Made by a program: the position numbers and the translations under genes. 7,444 bases of DNA from Hyphomicrobium sp. (lineage in GTDB: Bacteria > Pseudomonadota > Alphaproteobacteria > Rhizobiales > Hyphomicrobiaceae): positions 1 to 7,444 of the forward strand of contig JAICLG010000151.1 in the NCBI GenBank assembly GCA_025927515.1, given 5' to 3'. Positions within the stretch are counted from its first letter, which is position 1. Each line of letters starts with the position of its first letter. The notes below the pieces were generated by a model, which did no database searches, had not been told where the DNA came from, and was given only the letters and a program-made list of their open reading frames with translations. Of this stretch, positions 1 through 5,760 are shown one piece after another.

Positions 1-480
1 AAAGCCGTTGCGATTATAAAAGCGCACGTTATCCGACGCGGCGCTTGTAACGACGTGCACGCCGGGTGCGCCGGCACTCTGAGCATCAGCGACGAACGCC
101 TCGATCAGCCGTCCGCCGGTCCCGAAGCCGCGATAGGGCGGCGCGAGGTTGAGGTGCAGGTGCGCGGGATACCGCTTCGATGCCTCGCGAAACGCTGCCG
201 TATAGCCGTCATCGCCGAAACGTGCGGCCGAGGCGGGATCTGCGATTGCACCGACGAGATAACCTGCGACGCCATTCGAGGCTGTCAGCGCCAAGTACGC
301 GAACTGCGGATCGTCGCGGAGGTAGCGTCCGAGCCAACGCTCGCGGAATGTTGCGCGTGCGGTGGCGCTTGCGAACACCTTCGTGTTGCTCGACTCGAAG
401 AAGATCTTGTCGATCGCATCGCCGAGCTCGGCGCTGTTCGGAACATCGAGATAACGGCGGATCGAAATGGATGCGGTCAT
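1..480 (-). CDS. GNAT-family N-acetyltransferase, 3' end cut by window edge
   Basis: The reverse strand reads open without a stop from an ATG at 480 to the window edge, giving the first 160 residues. An in-frame stop (TGA at 495-493) lies four codons upstream, with no other start codon between, so the start is fixed. Residues 116-123 (YRGFGTGG) form the R/Q-x-x-G-x-G/A acetyl-CoA pyrophosphate loop of GNAT motif A, preceded by the beta strand HLHLNL (107-112). Residues 149-160 (SDNVRFYNRNGF) match the motif B 'N..A..FY...GF' end of the fold. The whole resembles bacterial GNATs related to the acetyltransferase-like domain of O-GlcNAcase. Such enzymes move an acetyl group from acetyl-CoA to an amine in the cytoplasm; the substrate cannot be told. 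The SD is weak. It lies 51 bp downstream of the exported-protein gene and may be cotranscribed with it. The remaining C-terminus lies outside the window. Confidence 0.9.
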   Translation of the reverse strand, partial: MTASISIRRYLDVPNSAELGDAIDKIFFESSNTKVFASATARATFRERWLGRYLRDDPQFAYLALTASNGVAGYLVGAIADPASAARFGDDGYTAAFREASKRYPAHLHLNLAPPYRGFGTGGRLIEAFVADAQSAGAPGVHVVTSAASDNVRFYNRNGF

Positions 481-531
481 CTTGCTGGCATATCACCAAG
501 CGAAAGCATTCGCGACGCGCCGGGTGCGGTG

Positions 532-966
532 TTAGTCGACGACGTAGCCTGCTTGCGCCAACTGCCTGCGGAATGTGGGCGGCAAGTCTGCCGGAACCGT
601 TCGCTGCGATGATGTCGCCCAGCCTGCCGAGGCGTCTGCCGATTTGTGTTCAACGGCTGGATGGTACTCGACGGATGCCGGATTAAAGCCGCCGTAGTTG
701 CGGCTATAGGGCTCGGACGGATCGTCCGGCATCTGGTGAATACGCGCCAAGGGCGGAGCCTGGGACGGCAGCCCGTCATCTTCGATTTGCACCTCGGCGG
801 CGGCTTGCCGCGAATACGCGGCAACGGCGGGTGCGCTGGCATAATAGGTGCTGCCGTTGTTGGAAGCGCATCCGCCCTCCGCCAACACCGCTGCCGAAAA
901 AAGCAGGGGCACGATCGCCGCACGAACGACACCAGCCGGCGACCGGCCAGGAACAAACGCACACAT
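532..966 (-). CDS. Small exported (possibly lipo-) protein of unknown function
   Basis: 144 residues from the ATG at 966; an upstream ATG at 1032 would add 22 residues but has no SD, and its extension does not look like a signal peptide. I chose 966 because it puts a basic then hydrophobic segment at the N-terminus (residues 8-30, RSPAGVVRAAIVPLLFSAAV), ending at Cys33. The lipobox is poor (E-G-G-C, without Leu at -3), so lipidation is uncertain. The mature part is low complexity, rich in Ala, Pro, Ser and Tyr, with an acidic/proline piece DDPSEPYSRNYGG (81-93). It ends in PADLPPTFRRQLAQAGYVVD. That tail resembles the linker just before the catalytic domain in alphaproteobacterial YkuD-type L,D-transpeptidases (L-P-x-x-F-R-R-Q), but no YkuD domain with its His/Cys motif follows. 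Function unknown; probably periplasmic. It lies 128 bp downstream of the MarC gene on the same strand. Confidence 0.65.
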   Translation of the reverse strand: MCAFVPGRSPAGVVRAAIVPLLFSAAVLAEGGCASNNGSTYYASAPAVAAYSRQAAAEVQIEDDGLPSQAPPLARIHQMPDDPSEPYSRNYGGFNPASVEYHPAVEHKSADASAGWATSSQRTVPADLPPTFRRQLAQAGYVVD

Positions 967-1094
967 TTGATTGACGCTTTCGACGCTACTAAACGCTACG
1001 GAAATGAAATTTGCTGTTCCGGATTGAAACATCGAGGCGTTAAGGAGGAGCTAACGGCCGTTCAGGAATCCGCCGGGCGCTATTCCGCCGCGCG

Positions 1095-1742
1095 TCAGAC
1101 GGGTATTAATCCCGATGCTTTGATGCCGTTGAAAAGCGCCTGAACCGCCAAGGCTGCCAGCAGAATTCCGAAGACTCGGATCAGCACGCGCTGCGCCGTG
1201 ATGCCGAGCACGCGGTTCAGCTCCTGAGCAATCAGCAAGAGCGCCAGCGTAACAATCATAATGCAGGCGAGCGCGCCGGTGACGACAACGAGGCCAAGCG
1301 GTTCACTGCTGGCATTGGCGGCGAGCAGAATACCGGCGCTCATCGCACCGGGTCCGGCGAGCAGCGGCGTCGCGAGCGGAAACACCGCGAGATCTTCGCG
1401 TGTCTGCGCTTCCGCTCCCTCGGGCGGCGTCAATTTGATGGCGCCGCCGGGGCGCGCGAAGATCATGTCGATCGCGATCACCAGCAGGATCACGCCTCCC
1501 GCCGTCTGCAAGGCTGCGATCGACACGCCAAGCTGATTCAGGATCGGGCCGCCGAGCAAGGTGAAGAACGCGAGTATCGCCGACGCAATCAAAGTCGCCC
1601 GCACGGCGATAGCCTGACGTTCAGGGCGCGGCATCTTCGGTGTCAAGGTCGCGAACAGAACCGCCGCTTCGATCGGACCGATCGTTGCGAAAAACGTCGT
1701 CAGGCTTTTCAGCGCCGTTTCAAGCATCAGCCAAATATCCAA
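1095..1742 (-). CDS. MarC family (UPF0056) integral membrane protein
   Basis: 215 residues with about six hydrophobic segments (roughly 10-32, 48-66, 72-96, 118-141, 148-174, 185-206). The stretch AVFPLATPLLAGPGAMSAGI (119-138) is the signature of the MarC family, and FFATIGPIEAAVLFATLTP (17-35) matches its first conserved block. The length equals the family norm. MarC proteins are inner-membrane proteins often labelled NAAT transporters. The name came from a supposed role in multiple antibiotic resistance that was later not supported, so the transported substrate is unknown. The start given here is a TTG at 1742; an ATG five codons further in (1727) is equally possible and neither has a convincing SD. 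It is the first gene of a leftward run and is divergent from usg. No gene symbol is given because the family label does not establish orthology to E. coli marC. Confidence 0.92.
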   Translation of the reverse strand: MDIWLMLETALKSLTTFFATIGPIEAAVLFATLTPKMPRPERQAIAVRATLIASAILAFFTLLGGPILNQLGVSIAALQTAGGVILLVIAIDMIFARPGGAIKLTPPEGAEAQTREDLAVFPLATPLLAGPGAMSAGILLAANASSEPLGLVVVTGALACIMIVTLALLLIAQELNRVLGITAQRVLIRVFGILLAALAVQALFNGIKASGLIPV

Positions 1743-1931
1743 AAGCGAGCGCCGGCGGCGCGGCTACGGCAGCCTTGATCTTATCTCGCATGCGCGGCTT
1801 CGAGCACTCTTCAGCATACGTTGCTAACAACGCAAGCACCCTTCTCTCGCTATGGACAAGGAACGATTCTCGTTTGATCATCGTCATTCCAGGGAGGGCG
1901 CCAATCACTCTTTTTGAAGGGAGATTGTTAG
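1743..1931. promoter_or_regulatory. Divergent intergenic region between marC-like gene and usg
   Basis: 189 bp that must hold the promoters for both flanking genes. I see an imperfect dyad at 1860-1890, GGAACGAT (1860-1867) against ATCG (1880-1883) and TTCC (1887-1890), and a weak 5-bp hairpin at 1819-1832 (CGTTG/CAACG with loop CTAA). No clear -35/-10 pair stands out. A 62-codon reverse-strand reading frame crosses this gap but has no family resemblance and runs into the MarC gene, so it is not called. Confidence 0.4.
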
Positions 1932-2219
1932 GTGACGAACAGGGACGTGTCTTACGACCGCGGGTTCAAGGCCCAACTCGCAGGCCTTAGCCTTACGACT
2001 GCAGAAATCCTCTACCGGCTTCCGGATCACCCGTCGCTTTTGCAAAGCTATATCTGGCAAGAGTACGACTGCGCGCCGCGATTTCCGAAGCTCAAATCTT
2101 TTCTTGATTTTTGGTCGGCGAAACTCGACGGCAAGCTGTTTCGCGTGACGGTGGCCCACTCGAAGCTCATCCGGCCTGCGGAACTGAGGCTGATCGGCAG
2201 CGAGTTCAAGGTCCATTAG
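1932..2219 (+). CDS. usg: Usg family protein
   Basis: 95 residues, beginning with GTG at 1932. The start is set by the purine-rich SD GAAGGGAG at 1916-1923, eight bases upstream, and by family length. The sequence carries the family's hallmark blocks: LTTAEILYRLPDHPSLLQSY (21-40), IWQEYDCAPRFPKLKSFLDF (41-60), and a C-terminal VTVAHSKLIRPAEL (73-86). The family is found mainly in alphaproteobacteria; database names such as 'probable aspartate-semialdehyde dehydrogenase' come from the usg reading frame near asd in other bacteria and do not fit a protein of this size. It has no signal peptide or membrane segment, so it is probably cytoplasmic. The biochemical function is not known. It is followed after 131 bp by the sigma factor gene, which has its own promoter candidate, so the two are probably separate transcription units. 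Confidence 0.92.
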   Translation: MTNRDVSYDRGFKAQLAGLSLTTAEILYRLPDHPSLLQSYIWQEYDCAPRFPKLKSFLDFWSAKLDGKLFRVTVAHSKLIRPAELRLIGSEFKVH

Positions 2220-2291
2220 CCGCGGACGGCCGCCGACTTGCGTCTTCCAGGATCTCCGAAACGCGGTAAACCATCTCTTGCTGCTCCCGGC

Positions 2292-2319
2292 GGAACCTTT
2301 TTTGATCCGTTGCATCTAA
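2292..2319 (+). promoter_or_regulatory. ECF/RpoE-type promoter candidate upstream of the sigma gene (P1)
   Basis: GGAACCT at 2292-2298, a 16-base spacer, then TCTAA at 2315-2319. This fits the GGAACTT-N16-TCTnA layout known for RpoE-like ECF promoters, with one change in the -35. It lies 31 bases before the sigma start, leaving room for a start site near 2325 and the SD at 2338. Because the same layout occurs again at 3041-3068, I infer that the sigma factor reads its own promoter. This is a motif match by eye, not a mapped start site. Confidence 0.6.
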
Positions 2320-2350
2320 TCGGCCGCTCGGTGGCGCAGGAGGATGCGAG

Positions 2351-3058
2351 ATGGCACTAACATTGTCGGATGTGGAGGCCCGGTCGGTGGAAGCCGACCT
2401 CATTCAGCGCGCTTGCCGTAGAGAGGAAGCGGCGATCCGTTCGATCATTCAAGTCCATAACCGCCGCCTTTACCGTGTCGCCCGCAGCATTGTACGCGAC
2501 GATTGGGAGGCCGAGGACGTTTTACAGGAAGCTTATTTTCGGGCGTTTTCATCGCTCGCCAGCTTCCGTGGAGATTCAAGCCTCTCAACTTGGCTAACGC
2601 GCATCGTGGTGAACGAAGCCCTGCAACGCATGCGGCGGCACACCGATACACCCGTCGCACATATCGAGCCACCACCTGAACCCCATGCCGACATCATCCC
2701 CTTCCCCCTCTCTGGACAACACCCCGTGGATCCCGAACGCGCAGCATCACAACACGAAATTTGCCGGCTTCTCGAAAAAGAAATCGACCGGCTCCCGGAG
2801 GAATTCCGCACCGTTCTCGTGGCGCGGATCATCGAAGGCCTCAGCATCGAGGAAACGGCGGACTTGTATGGCATCCGCCCGGAAACCGTGAAAACGAGGC
2901 TGCATCGTGCGCGGAAACTTCTCAAGTCTTCGCTCGAAGAGCACATCGGTCCCTTCTTCAGCGATGTTTTTCCGTTCGACGGGAAACGCTGCGAGCGTCT
3001 GACGAATGCCGTGGTCGCGCGTCTTGCCCGAACAGATCCGGGAACCTTCATCGCTTAG
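2351..3058 (+). CDS. ECF-type RNA polymerase sigma factor
   Basis: 235 residues. Region sigma-2 spans about 17-96, with the core-binding and -10-reading helices RDDWEAEDVLQEAYFRAF (49-66) and the typical FRGDSSLSTWLTRIVVNEAL (72-91). Region sigma-4 spans about 138-195 with LPEEFRTVLVARIIEGLSIE (148-167) and the helix-turn-helix IRPETVKTRLHRARKLL (175-191). A Pro/His-rich linker (about 97-130) joins them. There is no sigma-3, which defines the ECF class. A 40-residue tail after sigma-4 holds FPFDGKRCERLTNAVVARL (207-225), a Cys-containing extension seen in some alphaproteobacterial ECF factors. The start has a perfect SD, AGGAGG at 2338-2343, seven bases upstream. It directs core polymerase to stress-type promoters in the cytoplasm. 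No anti-sigma gene lies beside it, so control may be transcriptional, through the tail, or by a distant gene. It heads a group with the DUF4142 and cupredoxin genes. Confidence 0.95.
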   Translation: MALTLSDVEARSVEADLIQRACRREEAAIRSIIQVHNRRLYRVARSIVRDDWEAEDVLQEAYFRAFSSLASFRGDSSLSTWLTRIVVNEALQRMRRHTDTPVAHIEPPPEPHADIIPFPLSGQHPVDPERAASQHEICRLLEKEIDRLPEEFRTVLVARIIEGLSIEETADLYGIRPETVKTRLHRARKLLKSSLEEHIGPFFSDVFPFDGKRCERLTNAVVARLARTDPGTFIA

Positions 3059-3068
3059 ATGTATCCAA
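3041..3068 (+). promoter_or_regulatory. Second ECF-type promoter candidate, inside the end of the sigma gene (P2)
   Basis: GGAACCT at 3041-3047, exactly 16 bases, then TCCAA at 3064-3068. It has the same -35 (both extend to GGAACCTT), the same spacing and the same ATC-Y-AAT end as P1 at 2292-2319. The -35 lies in the last codons of the sigma gene and the -10 just after its stop, 52 bases before the DUF4142 start. It would give the DUF4142-cupredoxin pair its own sigma-dependent transcript. I found GGAACCT on this strand only at these two places, reading by eye. Confidence 0.55.
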
Positions 3069-3119
3069 TGCTTCGTGAGACGCAGAGCCGACCCGGCTCG
3101 CAAGCACGGAGACACTTTC

Positions 3120-3647
3120 ATGAAACGCCTTCAATCTGCCGTCGCAGCCGCGGCGGTCGCGCTCGCGGCTTTCTCTTCGCCAGGATTCGCAGCTGACAAA
3201 CCATCAGATCCGCAAATCGCGCACATTGCCTATACCGCCGGAAGCATCGACATCAAGACAGCCAAGCTCGCGCTGAAAAAATCACACAACAAGGCTGTTC
3301 GAGCTTTCGCCAACGACATGGTTCGCGATCATCAGGCGGTCAACGATAAGGCCCTGGCGCTGGTCAAGAAGCTGCACGTCACGCCCGAGGATAATGCGAC
3401 CAGCCAGAGCCTGACTTCACAGGCTGATGCGAAGCGCGCGGACCTCGCCAAGCTTTCCGGCAAGGCGTTCGACAAGGCGTATGTCGACAACGAAGTCGCC
3501 TTTCACAAGACAGTCGATGGCGCATTGGAGACGACGCTCATTCCATCCGCATCGAATGGCGAATTGAAAAGCTTGCTGCAGACCGGCCTGAAAATCTTCG
3601 AAGGACACCTGCAACACGCCGAACACCTGGCGAGCGAATTGCAATAG
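3120..3647 (+). CDS. Secreted DUF4142 (ferritin-like) protein
   Basis: 175 residues from the ATG at 3120, chosen over an upstream in-frame start at 3006 because GGAG at 3108-3111 is correctly spaced and the resulting N-terminus is a clean Sec signal: K2-R3, hydrophobic 5-19, cleavage after FAA (about 25). The mature part is helical and matches DUF4142 throughout: IAYTAGSIDIKTAKLALKKS (36-55), AVRAFANDMVRDHQAVNDK (59-77), FDKAYVDNEVAFHKTVDGAL (117-136) and LKSLLQTGLKIFEGHLQHAE (149-168). The family has a four-helix, ferritin-like plan with conserved His/Glu positions (here H71, H129, H163, H167), though metal binding has not been shown in general. Members are periplasmic or envelope proteins often found with stress sigma factors. 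It lies 61 bp after the sigma gene and probably forms an operon with the cupredoxin. P2 likely drives it. Confidence 0.9.
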   Translation: MKRLQSAVAAAAVALAAFSSPGFAADKPSDPQIAHIAYTAGSIDIKTAKLALKKSHNKAVRAFANDMVRDHQAVNDKALALVKKLHVTPEDNATSQSLTSQADAKRADLAKLSGKAFDKAYVDNEVAFHKTVDGALETTLIPSASNGELKSLLQTGLKIFEGHLQHAEHLASELQ

Positions 3648-3660
3648 GCGGATGACACCG

Positions 3661-3984
3661 ATGCGAACCCTCGTGCGGCACGCAGCCGTGCTTCTGTTGC
3701 TGCAAATCGCATGCGCTCGCGCCGGAGTCGCGGGCGAGATCGTGAAAGTGAACATCAACGATCTCGCCTTCTCTCCCGCCGAAATCACAATCACGCCCGG
3801 AGATACGATCGAGTGGGTCAACGCGGACTTCATCGATCACACCGCCACGGCGAGAGGAGGTTCTTGGGACGTCGTGATAACGGCGGGCAAATCCGCACAG
3901 CGGCAGTTCAACAAGCCGGGGACGAGCATATATTATTGCCGTTTCCATCCCAGCATGACCGGCGTGATTCACGTTCGTAAATAG
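3661..3984 (+). CDS. Secreted cupredoxin (plastocyanin/amicyanin-like blue copper protein)
   Basis: 107 residues from the ATG at 3661. An ATG at 3652 (+3 residues) is in frame, but the SD-like AGGCGG at 3646-3651 abuts it and is properly spaced (9 bases) only for 3661. Residues 1-25 form a Sec signal (R2, R6, hydrophobic 8-18, cleavage near ARAGVAG); a Cys at 18 is not a good lipobox. The mature protein is a single small cupredoxin: FSPAEITITPGDTIEWVNAD (37-56), then the type-1 copper ligands His60 (DHTA), Cys93, His96 and Met99 within YYCRFHPSMTG. All four ligands are present, so a mononuclear blue copper centre with electron-transfer or copper-binding activity in the periplasm is expected; the partner is unknown. 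The gene begins 13 bp after the DUF4142 stop (4 bp if 3652 is used), which indicates translational coupling. The GTIYYCRFHPSM-type end is typical of amicyanin-like proteins found in sigma-factor cassettes. Confidence 0.93.
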   Translation: MRTLVRHAAVLLLLQIACARAGVAGEIVKVNINDLAFSPAEITITPGDTIEWVNADFIDHTATARGGSWDVVITAGKSAQRQFNKPGTSIYYCRFHPSMTGVIHVRK

Positions 3985-3993
3985 CTTCCGAAC

Positions 3994-4038
3994 TGCCGTC
4001 ATTTTTCGGTCTTCACGGCGATCGTTACGATGACGGCA
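3994..4038. terminator. Inverted repeat at the convergent junction (possible terminator)
   Basis: TGCCGTCAT at 3994-4002 pairs perfectly with ATGACGGCA at 4030-4038, around a 27-base loop. A competing stem CCGAA/TTCGG (3988-3992 with 4005-4009) overlaps it. The cupredoxin and kinase genes end only 14 bp apart, so any terminator has to overlap coding sequence, and this one lies mostly in the last codons of the kinase. A run of five T (4002-4006) lies within the loop rather than after the stem, so termination is a guess. Confidence 0.3.
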
Positions 4039-5018
4039 GAGCCCGGATGACGATCTTCGAATGCGATCTTGCTTCCGAGTTGGGCCGCCAGCATTTGCAT
4101 CAATCGGCTGCCGGTGCCGCCGCCCGTTGGTGCCTGCGGGGTGCCGATCCCGTTATCGGCCACCGTCAAATTGTAATACGATCCCTCGCGCGCGAACCGG
4201 ACCGTGATTATCCCTGGCCGCTCGTCGGGAAAAGCGTGCTTGGTCGCGTTGGTCACGGATTCGTTTATGATGAGTCCGAGCGGCACGGCCTTTTCCAGGC
4301 TTACGGAATGACTCTCCGCATGGCATTCCAGCGCGATCGGCCGCGATGCAAGTCGCGACAGACGGAGGTCATTGCAGAGTTCGTTGATATAAGACTTCGT
4401 GTCGACCACGACCCGGTCATTATAAATTTGCAAGCGCCGGTGCACGCGCGCAATCGTCTGTACGCGATCCGCCGCCGATGCAAGCGCCTCCCTGGCCCCC
4501 GCATCGGCCGTTCGCGCTTGCAGATTGAGGAGCGTAATCACGTTCGCCAAGTCGTTGCGCGTGCGATGCGACAGCTCTTCGAGCAGGATTTCGCGATCGC
4601 TCACGGCCTTACGCGCGAGTTCGTGCTCGACCGCCAACTCTACCAATCCAACGTGCAACGCTTCGACAACCGCCGCGATGATCATTCCGATCACGACGAA
4701 TAGAATGAGCGCAATCTGGTCGGAAGGGTTGGCGATATCGAGCGTATGATATGGGGCGATCATGTAGTAGTCGATCAGCCCGGCGCTGAGCCACGTCGCG
4801 AGAAAGCCGTTGCCGCGATCCAGAAACGCTCCGCACGCGAATATAATAAGAAAGAAGATCAAGAATGGATGGCGTTGATCTTGTCCTCCCCAATAGAGCC
4901 ATAGCCACACCACGAAGACGACCACGACAATCGTCACGGAGTAGCGGATGAGTACGGGGACCTCGCGCGAGGCAAGAGCCAGCCTGTGAACTGTGCTGAA
5001 AAGGGCATTCATGTTCAT
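3999..5018 (-). CDS. Membrane sensor histidine kinase, DUF4118 + HisKA_2/HATPase
   Basis: 339 residues. Hydrophobic segments at about 24-43, 51-65, 70-88 and 103-120 form a four-helix DUF4118-like (KdpD-type) membrane domain with almost no periplasmic loop. A coiled linker (125-145) leads to the HisKA_2 phosphoacceptor EELSHRTRNDLANVITLLNL (147-166), with His151 as the likely phosphorylation site. The ATPase domain has the N box INESVTNATKHAFPD (251-265), G1 DNGIG (288-292) and a glycine-rich G2 (GGGTGSRL, 299-306), so all catalytic boxes are present. This class autophosphorylates and passes phosphate to a response regulator; in alphaproteobacteria many such kinases feed the PhyR general stress pathway. 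No response regulator, PhyR or NepR gene is in the window, so it is an orphan here. ATGs at 5018 and 5012 are both possible starts and neither has a clear SD. It converges on the cupredoxin gene and is not in its operon. Confidence 0.93.
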   Translation of the reverse strand: MNMNALFSTVHRLALASREVPVLIRYSVTIVVVVFVVWLWLYWGGQDQRHPFLIFFLIIFACGAFLDRGNGFLATWLSAGLIDYYMIAPYHTLDIANPSDQIALILFVVIGMIIAAVVEALHVGLVELAVEHELARKAVSDREILLEELSHRTRNDLANVITLLNLQARTADAGAREALASAADRVQTIARVHRRLQIYNDRVVVDTKSYINELCNDLRLSRLASRPIALECHAESHSVSLEKAVPLGLIINESVTNATKHAFPDERPGIITVRFAREGSYYNLTVADNGIGTPQAPTGGGTGSRLMQMLAAQLGSKIAFEDRHPGSAVIVTIAVKTEK

Positions 5019-5435
5019 TTCAACGCCAACGGGCCGAAATCGGTTCGGCGTCGCCGAGGACGAGACAGTATGGGGCAGGCGGCTAGAGCGAGGATATGTT
5101 TTGAAGTTGAAGTGGTGGCCGCAAAAGGATAGCCGCGAGGCTCATAAATATCTGCAAAACAACGCTCAAGTTGCTTTCGCGGCCGTCTTACCCTACTGTC
5201 GCAAAGATACTCGACAGGCTCGTAAGGCAGCTCAGGTTGCGAAAACTGCTGTCGATACCCATATATTCTGAGCCCTATCAAAGCCATCAGCGCAGAAGGC
5301 GCGACATCGAAGCACGTCCCGCAACGCTCCGCGGCATCGCCCATAATCACGCATGGGGTTGCCGATCAATTCGATGTTAATCGCTTCCGCGCATTAGTTT
5401 AGTGCTCGTTTGTCCGAGCCAACCAGAAAGACGTC
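5019..5435. promoter_or_regulatory. 417-bp divergent intergenic region with repeated CTGTCG motifs
   Basis: It separates the leftward kinase from the rightward DUF2188-like gene and should hold both promoters. I see no gene I can support: short frames on both strands (for example 5015-5350 reverse, 4993-5271 forward) have mixed codon use and no family resemblance. It contains an inverted repeat CTGTCG (5196-5201) / CGACAG (5212-5217) and a third copy GCTGTCG (5248-5254), plus a partial repeat GCTCAAGTTGC / GCTCAGGTTGC at about 5164 and 5230. The sequence is less GC-rich than the flanking genes, which fits a regulatory region. Confidence 0.4.
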
Positions 5436-5678
5436 ATGACCGACAGCGCTATGGACAACGGATTCATCCGCATTATGCAGCAGCGCGACAAAACGTGGTC
5501 GGTCCTTCGCGGGCCACGGCGGATTTTCCTCCTGGGTTTTGCGATCAAATCGCACGCGGTCGCCTATGGGCGTGCCATTTCCGCGTCGAGCAAGCTGGTC
5601 CTGTTCGTCGATGACAAGAACGGGAATGCGATCCGGCAATCGGCATCGAGCCTCACCTATCCAAGCACTCTGGACTAA
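5436..5678 (+). CDS. Small DUF2188-like protein of unknown function
   Basis: 80 residues. The pattern W-S-V (21-23), F-A-I-K-S-H-A-V-A-Y-G-R-A-I (35-48), LVLFVDDKNGNAI (54-66) and a closing SSLTYPSTLD matches the small DUF2188-type fold: a strand with Trp, a helix after a 'K/S-x-A-x-A-x-A-R' turn, then a hydrophobic strand ending in a D-x-x-G turn. Similar short proteins ending in 'SSLTYP' appear, as far as I recall, in Bradyrhizobium-like genomes. It has no signal or membrane segment, so probably cytoplasmic. The start at 5436 has only a weak SD (AGAAAG at 5425-5430); ATG 5451 is a possible alternative. It precedes the TIGR02300 gene by 82 bp, with a hairpin between. No biochemical role is known to me. 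Confidence 0.7.
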   Translation: MTDSAMDNGFIRIMQQRDKTWSVLRGPRRIFLLGFAIKSHAVAYGRAISASSKLVLFVDDKNGNAIRQSASSLTYPSTLD

Positions 5679-5719
5679 CGACACGACGTTCAATCACGGT
5701 GTGCATCTCGCTTCAGCAG

Positions 5720-5735
5720 GGTGCTCGAAAGCACC
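5720..5735 (+). terminator. Short GC-rich hairpin between DUF2188-like and TIGR02300 genes
   Basis: GGTGCT (5720-5725), tetraloop CGAA, then AGCACC (5730-5735): a perfect 6-bp stem. No T-run follows, so it may be a weak terminator, an RNA-stabilising element or a leader hairpin for the gene beginning at 5761, whose SD lies 12 bases further on. The role is uncertain. Confidence 0.35.
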
Positions 5736-5760
5736 AACAACAAAGCGAGGAACTAGTAAC

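Noticed and set aside
593..620. GGAAC inside the exported-protein gene as a further ECF promoter.
   Set aside because: No -10 at the right distance, and it points against the gene; GGAAC alone is common by chance.
1042..1049. Strong forward SD-like AAGGAGGA.
   Set aside because: No start codon or coding frame follows at a usable distance, and the flanking genes run on the other strand.
2206..2403. Reverse-strand 65-codon frame across the usg-sigma gap, considered as a small anti-sigma or NepR-like protein.
   Set aside because: It begins inside the sigma gene, runs antisense over the P1 promoter and usg end, has no SD, and shows no helix pattern or motif of anti-sigma or NepR proteins.
4993..5271. 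Forward 92-codon frame antisense to the kinase start.
   Set aside because: Its start lies inside the kinase gene, codon third positions are not GC-biased as in the real genes, and I recognise no domain.
5015..5350. Reverse-strand 111-codon frame upstream of the kinase.
   Set aside because: No SD, low-complexity Arg-rich end, no recognisable domain, and it occupies the promoter region needed by the kinase.
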